64,000 nucleotides of DNA from Solirubrobacterales bacterium (GCA_019240305.1 JAFAYP010000573.1:1-64000); one strand, 5' to 3'. Counted from the first letter of the stretch, positions 1 through 9,567 are shown. The notes: generated by a model not told the origin, from the letters alone. Translations and numbers: made by a program.

Positions 1-105
1 CGAGATGCGCGGGGGCGGGGAGGACGCGACGTGATCGAGATGCGCGGGGGCGGGGAGGACGCGACGTGATCGAGACGCGCGGGGGCGGGGAGGACGCGAC
101 GTGAT
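1..105. repeat. 35-bp tandem repeat, 3 copies (cgaga[t/c]gcgcgggggcggggaggacgcgacgtgat)
   Basis: Direct reading: units 1-35, 36-70, 71-105, differing by one base; array is cut by the window edge. Confidence 0.9.
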
Positions 106-234
106 CGTGGGCGTGAGCGTGGGGTGGGCGAGCGGCGGATCTTTCTCACCGACCCTCGTGCGCACGCCGAAGGTGTGGTGGATTTGATGCGCGTCTGGGA
201 AACATCGCCACCGACCCCGGAGCACGCACCCGGG

Positions 235-261
235 GGTGTGGTGGGTTTGATCCACCACACT
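235..261. other. Hairpin-forming inverted repeat GTGTGGTGG-TTTGAT-CCACCACAC, possible terminator or regulatory element
   Basis: Perfect complementary arms around a short loop; a related gtgtggtgggttgatccacc follows immediately. Confidence 0.5.
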
Positions 262-303
262 CCGGGTGTGGTGGGTTGATCCACCCCGCGCGGGTTTGGC
301 GTT

Positions 304-939
304 CTAATACAGACCCTCGCGTCGGGCGTAGCGCGCGGCGCGGTCGCGGTCATAGCCCTCGGCGTCGAACTCCGGGTCGGTCAGCGACCGCAGGATCGCG
401 CCCGAGCTCGGCAGCGCCGAGCGCTCGATATGTCGCTCGGGGTTCCACAGCTCGGACCGGATGAGCGCCTTCGGGCACTGCGTGTAGGCCTCCTCGATCG
501 TGACCAGCAGCCCGAGCCTGGGGACCTTGCCGCCGACGGCGCACGGCTCGAGCAGCTCGCGCTCGTCGGTGATGATCGCCCGGCCGTTGACCCGGAACGT
601 GTCGTTGACGCCGGGGATGAGGAACAGGAGCGCGATCCGGTCGTCGGTCAGGAGGTTGGTCAGCGTGTCGGCGATCCGGTTGCCGGGCCGGTCGGGCAGC
701 AGGATCGTGCGCTCGTCGAGGACCTGGACGAAGCCGGCGGGATCGCCGCGGGGGGAGACGTCGAGGCCGCCGTCGGGGCTCGCGGTGGCGACGCACAGGA
801 AGGGCGACGCGTCGATGAACCGCCGGGTGAGGTCGTTCAGCCGGTCGGCAAGCTTGGCCACCACCTGCTCGGCCGGCCGGCCGCCGAGGAGCTCGCGCAG
901 CTGCGTCTCAGAGGTGATCCGGTTGATGGTTCGCGGCAT
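304..939 (-). CDS. Pyridoxamine 5'-phosphate oxidase family protein
   Basis: ORF 211 aa; PFLCVATASPDGGLDVSPRGDPAGFV and GNRIADTLTNLLTDDRIALLFLIPG are typical of FMN-binding PNPOx-like proteins. Confidence 0.75.
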   Translation of the reverse strand: MPRTINRITSETQLRELLGGRPAEQVVAKLADRLNDLTRRFIDASPFLCVATASPDGGLDVSPRGDPAGFVQVLDERTILLPDRPGNRIADTLTNLLTDDRIALLFLIPGVNDTFRVNGRAIITDERELLEPCAVGGKVPRLGLLVTIEEAYTQCPKALIRSELWNPERHIERSALPSSGAILRSLTDPEFDAEGYDRDRAARYARREGLY

Positions 940-1750
940 CCGACGACCATACCTCGTTGGGCGCCCGCGAGCTAGGGGTGGACGCCACGACGCCCGCGTC
1001 GACCGCGGCCACGACCTCGGGCGCGCCCGCGATCAGGTCGGAGATGCGGCGCCGACGAGCCCGGATGCGCGCCCATCGCGCCCGCGAGCGCGCGAGCTTG
1101 GCGCCGTCCGCGCGATAGCGCCGGCGCGCCCACCTCGAGCTCGGCGAGGCGAGGCGGATCGCGCCGATGACCGACACCGGCCAGAAGAAGACCCCGACGA
1201 CGCCCATGACCGGCTTGCCCTTGATGATCGGCACGAGGCCGAGGGCGACATCGACGACCACGACCAGCAGCCACGAGCTGACCGAGGTGCCGCCGTGGCG
1301 GAGGTCGAAGGGCGCGGCGCCGAGGACGATCAGCCCTCCGATGAGCGCGGCGATCACGACCGCGTCGAACGAAGATCGTCCCTCGTCGGCCCAGTAGACG
1401 TCGCGCAGGTAGACCCAGAGCGCGAACTCGTCGAGCGTCAGGCCGGCGCCGACACCGAAGCCGGCGGCGAAGATCTCGTTGAAAGGGCTCGGCGGTCGCA
1501 GCGCGAAGCCGAGGAAGCCCGAGAGCAGGAGCAGGACGATCCCCCAGACGAGGTGATGCAGGTGCAGGCCGCTCTCGGTCGTCACGCTGCCCGGCCACCA
1601 CGGAACCCGCGGGCTGCGCATGAGCCGCGCGCTCGTGCGGATGAACAGGAAGGTGATGAGGAACGCGGCGAGCAGCACGAACCCGGCTCGCTGTCCCCGG
1701 AGATCCAGGAAGCCGCCGCTCACGTCGAACCTGAAAGTGATCGCCGCCAC
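908..1750 (-). CDS. Integral membrane protein of unknown function
   Basis: ORF 280 aa with several hydrophobic segments; basic/low-complexity C-terminus overlaps the neighbouring gene. Confidence 0.6.
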   Translation of the reverse strand: MAAITFRFDVSGGFLDLRGQRAGFVLLAAFLITFLFIRTSARLMRSPRVPWWPGSVTTESGLHLHHLVWGIVLLLLSGFLGFALRPPSPFNEIFAAGFGVGAGLTLDEFALWVYLRDVYWADEGRSSFDAVVIAALIGGLIVLGAAPFDLRHGGTSVSSWLLVVVVDVALGLVPIIKGKPVMGVVGVFFWPVSVIGAIRLASPSSRWARRRYRADGAKLARSRARWARIRARRRRISDLIAGAPEVVAAVDAGVVASTPSSRAPNEVWSSDAANHQPDHL

Positions 1751-2003
1751 TCGGCAAGGCTAACCCGAGCGACGGCGCGGTCGCGACCCGGTGGAAGGCC
1801 AGCCCGCGCCGGCCGGCCGACCGGACCGTTCCGGCGCCGCCCGCCGAGACCGGACCTTCGTCATCTCGCGCCGGCCCGTTACGTACCGGATATCGGCAGA
1901 AGTTTGGATCCGGGGCGCAGGAGCGACGGCTCGATCACCGCGGGCGGCGGTGGTACGTTCCGCGCCCACACACCACCAACCACGAGGCTCGAGAGGAGTG
2001 CTC

Positions 2004-2273
2004 ATGGTAGGCACCGTCATCGGTCTGATCATCATCGGCTTGGTCGCCGGATACATCGCCCGCGCGATCGTTCCCGGTCGCCAGGCGCTCGGGGTCATGC
2101 GGACGATCCTGCTCGGGATCGTCGGCTCGTTCGTCGGCGGATTCCTCGGTCGGCTGCTGTTCCATCACCCGGGCGGCTTCGTCCAGCCCTCGAGCTGGAT
2201 CGGCTCGATCATCGGCTCCATCATCGTCCTGCTGATCTGGATGCAGTTGGACAGGCGGCGCGTCGTGCATTGA
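2004..2273 (+). CDS. GlsB/YeaQ/YmgE family stress-response membrane protein
   Basis: MVGTVIGLIIIGLVAGYIARAIVPGRQALGVMRTILLGIVGSFVGGFLG; ATG at 2004 preceded by gagaggag. Confidence 0.85.
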   Translation: MVGTVIGLIIIGLVAGYIARAIVPGRQALGVMRTILLGIVGSFVGGFLGRLLFHHPGGFVQPSSWIGSIIGSIIVLLIWMQLDRRRVVH

Positions 2274-2351
2274 CCTCGCCGATCGCGGCCGGCGTCCCGA
2301 CCGGGGACGCCGGCGTCCGCGCCGACGAGCGGGTCAGCTCGCCAGTGATGA

Positions 2352-2972
2352 TCAGCGGCCCAGCGCGTCGCGCAACGCCCGCCGCGTCGACCAGAACGCG
2401 AGCTCCTGCCACGGGATCTCGCCGGGCGTAAAGACGCGGACCTCGGGGGCTTCTGGCGTCGTCGACGGCTCTCCGAGCGCGAGCGCGCGATAGACGATGA
2501 GGACGACCCGGTCGTCGGGGCGCGAGTAGACCCCGACGAGCGCCCCGAGCTCGATCGCCATCGCCAGCTCCTCGTCGGTCTCGCGCCGTGCGGCGTCCTC
2601 GACGGACTCGCCGAGGTCGACGAAGCCGCCCGGAAACGTCCACCTGCCGGCCGACGGCTCAAAGCCCCGGCGCAGAAGGATGACCCGCCCGTGGGCATCA
2701 AACGGGATCACCGCCGCGACCGGCTCCGGGTTGTAGTACTCGCGAAAGCCGCAGTCCGGGCAGGAGAGCAGGCGGGGGAAGGTCACCTCCGCGGGCCGGC
2801 CGCAGCGAGGGCAGAAGCGCGCCTGGGCGAGCGCGGGGTTCAGCGACGGCTGCACCCCCGCGATGCTAGGCGTCGCCTCACTTGCGGCGGGCGGTGCGGC
2901 TGACCCGGACCTGCCTCGCGCGGCGACGAGCTGATCGCGATCCCGGTCGTATGATCGGCTCGTGGTGCGCAA
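2352..2972 (-). CDS. NUDIX hydrolase with N-terminal zinc ribbon
   Basis: CPRCGRP..CPDCGF zinc ribbon; Nudix box GGFVDLGESVEDAARRETDEEL; true start may be internal. Confidence 0.85.
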   Translation of the reverse strand: MRTTSRSYDRDRDQLVAARGRSGSAAPPAASEATPSIAGVQPSLNPALAQARFCPRCGRPAEVTFPRLLSCPDCGFREYYNPEPVAAVIPFDAHGRVILLRRGFEPSAGRWTFPGGFVDLGESVEDAARRETDEELAMAIELGALVGVYSRPDDRVVLIVYRALALGEPSTTPEAPEVRVFTPGEIPWQELAFWSTRRALRDALGR

Positions 2973-3255
2973 CGTCGTGATGGTCGAGCTGACCGAGGAA
3001 GCCGATCCCGAGGCGATCGCCGCGCTGCAGGAGAAGTTCCGGGCGCTCGACTGCCCGGGGACGCTCAGCTACACGGTCGGCTCGGACCTCGGGCTGCGCG
3101 ACGGCACCTGGAGCTTTGCCATCGTCGCCGACTTCGTCGATGTCGACGCCTACCGCGGCTACGACGCCGACGCCCAGCACAACCGCCTCCGCGCCGAGCT
3201 CGCCCCGTGGGCGCAGCGGATCGCCCGCGTTCAGTTCGAGGTCCCGACCCCTTAG
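2962..3255 (+). CDS. Dabb (stress-responsive A/B barrel) family protein
   Basis: Short ORF with VVMVELTEEADPEAIAALQEKFRAL and HNRLRAELAPWAQRI. Confidence 0.7.
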   Translation: MVRNVVMVELTEEADPEAIAALQEKFRALDCPGTLSYTVGSDLGLRDGTWSFAIVADFVDVDAYRGYDADAQHNRLRAELAPWAQRIARVQFEVPTP

Positions 3256-3400
3256 CGTGGGCGACGAGGAGCGAGCGCTCCCCGCCCGCGACGCCGCGCT
3301 GCACATCGTCGTCGAGCGGCCTCGTCGCCCCGCGTCGGATCGATGAACCGGCGCCCCGCCGGCGGTCTCACCGGTACCCGCCACGACCGAAAGGACGAGC

Positions 3401-4006
3401 ATGAGCAGGGTCATCGCCAACGCCGCCATGTCGCTCGACGGCTACATCTCGGGCCCGGACGAGTCGGGCTTCGACCATCTCTTCGCCTGGTATGGCAACG
3501 GCGACGTCACGGTCGCCACGGCACAGGCGGATCGGACGTTCCACATGACGCCCGAGAGCGCGGCGGTGTGGCGACAGGTCACCGCGCGCCTCGGGGCGCT
3601 GGTCGTCGGCCGCCGCACCTTCGACGTCACCGACGGCTGGGCCGGGCTGCACCCGCTCGGCACGCCGGTCGTCGTGCTCACCCACCGGGTCCCCGAGGCA
3701 TGGGTCGCCGGACACCCCGAGGCGCCGTTCACCTTCGTCACCGACGGCATCGAGGCGGCGGTCGGCGCCGCGCGGGAGCTCGCCGGCGATGCCGACGTCG
3801 CCTGCACCGCCGGCGTCATCGCCCAGCAGGCGCTCGACGCCGGGCTGCTCGACGAGATCTGGGTGATGCTCGTGCCGGTGGTGCTCGGCGGCGGACGGCC
3901 CTTCTTCGAGACGGTGCGCTCGGCGCCGGTGCGCTTCGAGGATCCAATCGTCGTGCCCGCCAGAGGCGTGACGCACCTGCGCTACCGGGTGCGTGCGCGC
4001 GTCTGA
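3401..4006 (+). CDS. Dihydrofolate reductase family protein (RibD C-terminal-like)
   Basis: MSRVIANAAMSLDGYISGPDES... VVGRRTFDVTDGW... EIWVMLVPVVLGGGRPFF. Confidence 0.85.
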   Translation: MSRVIANAAMSLDGYISGPDESGFDHLFAWYGNGDVTVATAQADRTFHMTPESAAVWRQVTARLGALVVGRRTFDVTDGWAGLHPLGTPVVVLTHRVPEAWVAGHPEAPFTFVTDGIEAAVGAARELAGDADVACTAGVIAQQALDAGLLDEIWVMLVPVVLGGGRPFFETVRSAPVRFEDPIVVPARGVTHLRYRVRARV

Positions 4007-4098
4007 CGTGGTGGCCGCCAATAAGCCGGTCAGGCACGGCAGTTCGGCTGCCACCCGTCAGGGGTGGCCGGGCGGGGTGACCGCGCGGGGTGCCGGTC

Positions 4099-5196
4099 TC
4101 AGACGCGCGCCGGCCGCCTGATCGCCCGGTAGACGAACTCGTCGGTCCGCGCCGGCTCGCGCGCGGCCACCACGCGGTCGTGATGGGGCGAGAGGCGGCA
4201 CACCGGATCGGTGGCGGCGGCGTCCCCGGTCAGCCGCAGCGCCTGGCAGCGGCATCCGCCCCAGTCGACCTCCTGGCGGCCCAGGGGACAGCTGCGGCAC
4301 GGCTCCTGCATCCAGTCGGTCCCGCGGAAGCGCGCGAACGCGTCCGATTCGGTCCAGATCCACTCGAGCGAGTGCTCGCGGACGTTCGGCAGCTCGAGCC
4401 CGGGGATCGTGGTCGCCGCCTGACACGGGAGGGCGTCGCCGCTGGGACCGACGACGATCGCCGTCCGGCCCCAGCCGCCCATGCACGGCTTCGGAAGGTC
4501 CTCGTGCAGATCGGGGAGGACCCAGAGGACGTCGACGCGCGGGCCGACGCGCTCGCGGAAGCGCTGGACCGCCTCCTCGCCGCGCTGGAGCTGCTCGGCG
4601 GTCGGCATGAGCGCGTCCTGGTTGACCGCCGCCCAGCCGTAGTACTGGGTGTTGGCGAGCTCGAGGCGCTGGGCGTCGAGGGTCAGCGCGAGCTCGAGGA
4701 TCTCCTCGATCCGATCGAGGTTCTGGCGGTGCAGCACGCAGTTGATGGTCAGCGGGAAGCCGAGCTCGCGGGTCAGCCGCGCGGCGTCGATCTTGGAGGC
4801 GAACGACCGGTTGCCGGCGATCCGATCGTTCTCCTGCGGATCGGGGCTCTGGATCGAGATCTGCACGTGGTCGAGGCCGGCGTCGCGCAGGGCTCGGGCC
4901 CGCTCGTCGGAGAACAGCGTCCCGGCGGTGATCAGGGACGAGTACAGCCCGGCGTCGCGCGCGGCGGCGCACAATGCCGGGAGGTCGCGGCGGAGCATCG
5001 GCTCGCCGCCGGTGAGCGCGAGCTGCAGCACGCCGAGCGCCCGCGCCTGCTCGAACACCCGGACCCAGTCGTCGCTCGCGAGCTCGTCGCGGTAGCGCGC
5101 GTCGCCGATCTCGAGCGGGTTGGAGCAGTAGGGGCAGTGCAGCGGGCACTGGTAGCTGAGCTCCGCGATGAGCGTGGAGGGCCTAGACGGCGGCAT
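4099..5196 (-). CDS. pqqE: PQQ biosynthesis radical SAM protein PqqE
   Basis: CPLHCPYCSNP radical SAM motif, LTGGEPMLRRDL, C-terminal SPASM-like cysteines; last gene of pqq cluster. Confidence 0.93.
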   Translation of the reverse strand: MPPSRPSTLIAELSYQCPLHCPYCSNPLEIGDARYRDELASDDWVRVFEQARALGVLQLALTGGEPMLRRDLPALCAAARDAGLYSSLITAGTLFSDERARALRDAGLDHVQISIQSPDPQENDRIAGNRSFASKIDAARLTRELGFPLTINCVLHRQNLDRIEEILELALTLDAQRLELANTQYYGWAAVNQDALMPTAEQLQRGEEAVQRFRERVGPRVDVLWVLPDLHEDLPKPCMGGWGRTAIVVGPSGDALPCQAATTIPGLELPNVREHSLEWIWTESDAFARFRGTDWMQEPCRSCPLGRQEVDWGGCRCQALRLTGDAAATDPVCRLSPHHDRVVAAREPARTDEFVYRAIRRPARV

Positions 5197-5446
5197 CGAC
5201 GACCAGTCCTCGCTGCGCCAGCCCCTCGACCAGGCCGACGACGTCGCCGCGCAGGTCCCCGCCGCCGTAGCGCTCCGACAGCGCGCTGACGATCTCGTCG
5301 AGCGACCGTTCGCCGTCGCAGAGCTCGAGCACCTCGGCGGCTGTCGCGTTGAGCCGCACCACGCCCTCGGGGACGAGCATCTGATGCTCGGCGCGGACCT
5401 CGTCGTAGCGCAGGCGGGCGCCGGTGACCAGGCGAGGCCGCGTCAC
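5183..5446 (-). CDS. pqqD: PQQ biosynthesis peptide chaperone PqqD
   Basis: GTG start at 5446; RPRLVTGARLRYDEVRAEHQMLVPEGVVRLNATAAEVLELCDGERSLDEIV; overlaps pqqC stop and pqqE start. Confidence 0.92.
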   Translation of the reverse strand: MTRPRLVTGARLRYDEVRAEHQMLVPEGVVRLNATAAEVLELCDGERSLDEIVSALSERYGGGDLRGDVVGLVEGLAQRGLVVDAAV

Positions 5447-6171
5447 GCCCGCGGCCCCGGCGGCTGGGACTCCCCGCGGTCGATCGCATCGAGCTGGGCC
5501 CACAGCATCTCTGTCTTGAACCGCAGCGCCGCGACCGCCGCCTCCTGGCGCTCGAGCGTCGTACAGCGCTCGAGCGTCAGGTCCAGCGCGTAGCGCGCAT
5601 CGCGCGGGGCCTTGACCAGTCGGGTGCGGAAGTACTGAAGGCCGGCGGGATCGATCCACGGATAGTGACGCTCGAGCGCCTCGAGCCGGACCTTGATCGC
5701 CGCCGGACCGAACAGCTCGGTCAACGACGACGCCACCGCCTCGATCCACGGGCGCTCACGCGCGAAGGTGACGTAGGCGTCGACCGCGTAGCGGACTGCC
5801 GGCAGCACGCCTCGCTCGGAGACGAGCTCGCGTCGCGACACGCCGAGCGACTCGCCGAGCGCGAGCCACGAGTCGATCCCACCCGGCTCCGCGGCCGTGC
5901 CGTCGTGGTCGAGGATCCGCCCGATCCACTCGCGCCGGACCTCGACCTCGGGGCAGTTGGCGAGGATCGCCGCGTCCTTGAGCGGGATGCACTTCTGGTA
6001 GTAGAAGCGGTTGGTCACCCAGCGCTGCAGCTCCTCGCGCGAGAGCGCGCCCCCGTCCATCCGCTGGTGGAAGGGATGGAGGTTGTGATACCGCGTGCTC
6101 TGGGCGCGCAGACGCTCGGTGAACTCCGCCGGCGACCACGCGACGGCGGCGCGATCGGCGACGTCGGTCAC
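5443..6171 (-). CDS. pqqC: Pyrroloquinoline-quinone synthase PqqC
   Basis: YHNLHPFHQRMDGGALSREELQRWVTNRFYYQKCIPLKDAAILANCPE is characteristic of PqqC. Confidence 0.95.
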   Translation of the reverse strand: MTDVADRAAVAWSPAEFTERLRAQSTRYHNLHPFHQRMDGGALSREELQRWVTNRFYYQKCIPLKDAAILANCPEVEVRREWIGRILDHDGTAAEPGGIDSWLALGESLGVSRRELVSERGVLPAVRYAVDAYVTFARERPWIEAVASSLTELFGPAAIKVRLEALERHYPWIDPAGLQYFRTRLVKAPRDARYALDLTLERCTTLERQEAAVAALRFKTEMLWAQLDAIDRGESQPPGPRA

Positions 6172-7052
6172 AGCGCGACCTCGAGCCCGTCGTGGGCGAC
6201 CTCGATGCCCGCGCGCCCGACCGCCTCGCGCTCGGGGGAGTCCTCGAGGAGGATCGGATTGGAGTTGTTGATGTGGACGAGGATCGTGCGCGGTCGCCTC
6301 AGCCCGGCCAGGACCTCGAGCGATCCGTCGGGACCGGACAACGGCACGTGCCCCATGTCGCGCGCCGATCGGGTGGAGATCCCGAGCTGCGCCAGCTCGT
6401 CATCGCGCCAGAACGTCCCGTCGACGAGCGCGAGGTCGCAGGCGGCTAGCCGGTCGCGCACCGCCCCGTCGAGGCGGGCGAGGCCGGGCACGTAGCAGAG
6501 GACCGCCTCGTTGGCGCGATCGCGGAACACGTAGCCGCGCGCCTCCATCTCGGCGTCGCAGTAGCGCGGCGCGTCGCCGCCCGAGGCGAACGGCTCGACG
6601 GTCAGGCTCGACCCCGGCAGGGTCGTCTCGCGGCCGTCGGCGAGCGTGTGCCAGTCGATCCCCGAGTAGCGCTGCAGGATGGTCAGGACCGGGAAGCCGT
6701 CGCTGAGAGCGACGCGCACCTCGGCGCTGCCGAAGATCTGCACCGGGGCGCCCGCCTCGCGCAGGAGCAGCAGGCCGGCGGTGTGGTCGATCTCGGCGTC
6801 GGTCAACAGGACCCCGGCGATCGGCGTGCCGCGAACCGCGTCGGGATCCGCGGGATGCAGCCCCTCGAGCTGCTCGCGCACGTCCGGCGACGCGTTGACG
6901 AGGAACCACGGACCTCGATCGCCGCGGACGGCCACCGACGACTGCGTCCGAGCCCGGGCCGCGCCGGCGCGAGCCGCCTCACAGCTCGGGCACCGACAGT
7001 TCCACTGCGGGAAGCCTCCGCCCGCAGCGGAGCCGAGAACGCGGACGTGCAC
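6168..7052 (-). CDS. pqqB: PQQ biosynthesis protein PqqB
   Basis: HVRVLGSAAGGGFPQWNCRCPSCEAAR; GTG start at 7052 better than the ORF-track ATG at 7160. Confidence 0.93.
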   Translation of the reverse strand: MHVRVLGSAAGGGFPQWNCRCPSCEAARAGAARARTQSSVAVRGDRGPWFLVNASPDVREQLEGLHPADPDAVRGTPIAGVLLTDAEIDHTAGLLLLREAGAPVQIFGSAEVRVALSDGFPVLTILQRYSGIDWHTLADGRETTLPGSSLTVEPFASGGDAPRYCDAEMEARGYVFRDRANEAVLCYVPGLARLDGAVRDRLAACDLALVDGTFWRDDELAQLGISTRSARDMGHVPLSGPDGSLEVLAGLRRPRTILVHINNSNPILLEDSPEREAVGRAGIEVAHDGLEVAL

Positions 7053-7113
7053 CTGACCCACGAAGCAGACGCAGCCCCGGCAGGTGCCGGGGACCACGTC
7101 GAGCTTCTCGCTC

Positions 7114-7188
7114 CTACCGGGTGTGGAGGTAGGAGGTGACCTCTGAACAGAGGTCGACAATCTCGAACTCGGGCTTGACCCAGATCAT
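7114..7188 (-). CDS. pqqA: PQQ precursor peptide PqqA (24 aa)
   Basis: Reverse-strand ATG 7188 to TAG 7114 encodes MIWVKPEFEIVDLCSEVTSYLHTR with the conserved E-x3-Y crosslink motif (E16-VTS-Y20); directly upstream of pqqB; too short for the ORF track. Confidence 0.92.
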   Translation of the reverse strand: MIWVKPEFEIVDLCSEVTSYLHTR

Positions 7189-7264
7189 GCAGCGCCTTCC
7201 TACTCGGGTATACAGCCGCCATGCTATCGAACCACCCCCGTTCCTCGACGTCTCATCCCCCGCC

Positions 7265-8683
7265 GTGCGCATCGAGCTGACCGACCAGCCGGCCGAGGCC
7301 GTCGGCGCCGATCTGATCGCCGTCGCGGCCGGTCCGCGCGCTGTCGCCCTCGGGGCTCCGGAGCGTGCGCTCCAGGCCGCCGACCCGGTGGCGATCGTCT
7401 ATTCCGACGCCCTCGAGCTCGCGGTGCTCGCCGCTCCCGAGGACGTCGAGGGCCTGCGCACGGCGGCGGCGCGGGCGGTCCGCGCCGGCCGCGATGGCGC
7501 GACCGTGGCGTGGTCGCTCGACCCCGCGCTTGCCGTGGGGGCGGCCGAGCAGGTGCGCGCGCTCGCCGAGGGCGCGGTTCTCGGCGGCTATGACGGACGG
7601 CGCTGGCGCCGCGAGCCGCCGTCGCCGGGCGTGGCGCGCTTTGTCATCTGCGGCGCCGCACCCGAGCTGGCGGCGGACGCGCAACGCGCCGCGCTCGTGG
7701 CGCGCTGGACGAACACCGCGCGCGAGCTCGTCGACGCTCCGGCGAACATCGTCACCCCGAGTGAGCTCGCCGCGCGCGCGGCGCGGCTCCCGCGGCTGAC
7801 GGTGCAGGCGATCGATCCCGGCCAGGCGGGTCTGCCCGCGCTCGCCGCGGTCGGCGGCTCGAGTCCCGAGCCGCCGCTCCTGCTCGTGCTCTCCCACGAG
7901 CCGCCGCAGGTCGCCACGACCGCGAGGCTGGCCCTCGTCGGCAAGGCGGTCACCTTCGACACCGGCGGCTACTTCCTGAAGCCGCAGTCCGACATCATCC
8001 GTCAGAAGGCCGACATGGGGGGCGGGGCGGCGGTCGTCGCGGCGCTCGGCGCGATCGCCGAGCTCGGGCTCCCGATCTCGGTGACCGGCGTCGTGCCGGC
8101 CTGCGAGAACATGCTCTCGGGCACCGCGATCCACCCGACCGACGTCATCGATACGGCCGCCGGGCTGACCGTCGAGGTCATCAATCCCGACGCCGAGGGG
8201 CGGCTCATCCTCGCCGACGCGCTCTGGTACGCGCGCGACCGCGGCGCCACCCACCTCGTCGACCTCGCGACGCTGACCGGAGCGCTGCGCGCCGGCATGG
8301 GCGACCTGTACGCCGGGGTGTTCTCGCCGGACCCCGCGTGGCGCGAGGCGATCGTGCGGGCCGGCGACGCCAGCGGCGATCTCGCCTGGCCCTGGCCGCT
8401 GCATCCGCGTTACCGCCCGTTGATCGAGTCGACCGTCGCCGACCTGCGCAACGTCGCCGGCAAGGGATTCGGATATCCGATCGTGGCCGCGACCTTCCTC
8501 GCCCAGTTCGCGGGCGACGGGCCGTGGGCGCACGTCGACATGCTCGGCCCGGCGCTGCTCGACGAGGATCGCGGCGACGCGTTTGGCCGCGGAGCCACCG
8601 GCTACGGCGTCCGCCTGCTCGTCGAGCTCGCCACCCGTCTCAGCGATGGTCAGGCCGAGATGGCGATCGCGGCCGCCACATAG
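7265..8683 (+). CDS. Leucyl aminopeptidase family (M17) metallopeptidase
   Basis: VTFDTGGYFLKP, KADMGGGAAVVAAL, NPDAEGRLILADAL motifs of M17; GTG start 7265 proposed. Confidence 0.9.
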   Translation: MRIELTDQPAEAVGADLIAVAAGPRAVALGAPERALQAADPVAIVYSDALELAVLAAPEDVEGLRTAAARAVRAGRDGATVAWSLDPALAVGAAEQVRALAEGAVLGGYDGRRWRREPPSPGVARFVICGAAPELAADAQRAALVARWTNTARELVDAPANIVTPSELAARAARLPRLTVQAIDPGQAGLPALAAVGGSSPEPPLLLVLSHEPPQVATTARLALVGKAVTFDTGGYFLKPQSDIIRQKADMGGGAAVVAALGAIAELGLPISVTGVVPACENMLSGTAIHPTDVIDTAAGLTVEVINPDAEGRLILADALWYARDRGATHLVDLATLTGALRAGMGDLYAGVFSPDPAWREAIVRAGDASGDLAWPWPLHPRYRPLIESTVADLRNVAGKGFGYPIVAATFLAQFAGDGPWAHVDMLGPALLDEDRGDAFGRGATGYGVRLLVELATRLSDGQAEMAIAAAT

Positions 8684-9567
8684 GCGACGTACAGCGCGAC
8701 GAGCGCCGCGCCCTCGACGCGGCCGAGCTGGGGACGCGCCAGCAGGAGCCCGGCCAGCACCACGGGGCCGGCGGCCGCCGCCGGCAGATAGAAGCGCGTG
8801 GTGTCCTGGCTGAGGGACAGCGGCCGGATCAGCGCGATCACCCCGGCGTTCAGAGCCGCGAAGTGGATCACGCTGCCGACGATCGTCCCGAGACCGAGCT
8901 CCGGACGGCCGCGCCGCGCCGGGACGGCGACCCGGGCCACCTCCTCGGCCTCCACGGAGGCGGCGACCGCGGTGTTGCCCAGCAGCGCGCCCGAGATGCC
9001 GAGGTTGCGCACCGTCGTACGCAGGCCCTCGCCCAGCATCCAGCCGCCGCCGGTCAGGACCGCCAGTCCGACCAGCAGACGCCCGGCCGGTCGCCGCGCC
9101 GGCGCTTCGTCGTCGTCTGAGAGCAGGTCGCGGCCCGTGCGCGCGAGGGCGAGGAGCGCCACGGCCGCCCATGCGACGAGAATGCCGCCCTCGAGGCGTG
9201 ACAGATAACCATCGAGCGCGAAGGCCAGCAGCGGTAGCGGCGCGACCGCCGTCCAGGCTGCGAACCGGCGCGGCAGCCCAACGCGCATCGGCGCGATCAG
9301 GCTGCCCAGGCCCGCCACCGCGAGAGCGAGAAACGTCGTGCCGCCGAGGAACGTCCCGGCGGCGGCGTCGGGCAGGCCCTTGACGTCGGCCGCGATGCCG
9401 GCGGCGAGATTCTCGGTCTCGAATCCCGAGAGCGCGACGGTGAGCACGAAGGGCGCGATCCCCAGCGCGCGCGCCACCCCGAGCAGGCCGTCGACGAGCA
9501 CGTCGGCGGCCCAGACGGCCGCCGCGACCCCGGCGGCGAGCGCGGCGAGACCGAGGACGGTTGACAT
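8650..9567 (-). CDS. Sodium/calcium exchanger (CaCA)-like membrane protein
   Basis: Two pseudo-symmetric membrane halves; VALSGFETENLAAG and GLGTIVGSVIHFAALNAGVIALI. Confidence 0.75.
   Translation of the reverse strand: MSTVLGLAALAAGVAAAVWAADVLVDGLLGVARALGIAPFVLTVALSGFETENLAAGIAADVKGLPDAAAGTFLGGTTFLALAVAGLGSLIAPMRVGLPRRFAAWTAVAPLPLLAFALDGYLSRLEGGILVAWAAVALLALARTGRDLLSDDDEAPARRPAGRLLVGLAVLTGGGWMLGEGLRTTVRNLGISGALLGNTAVAASVEAEEVARVAVPARRGRPELGLGTIVGSVIHFAALNAGVIALIRPLSLSQDTTRFYLPAAAAGPVVLAGLLLARPQLGRVEGAALVALYVAYVAAAIAISA

Noticed and set aside
500-2431. 643-aa plus-strand ORF
   Set aside because: Opposite strand of recognisable PNPOx-like and membrane genes; Arg/Asp-rich low-complexity translation typical of high-GC shadow frames
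7253-9172. 639-aa minus-strand ORF
   Set aside because: Antisense shadow of the M17 peptidase plus out-of-frame overlap with the CaCA-like gene
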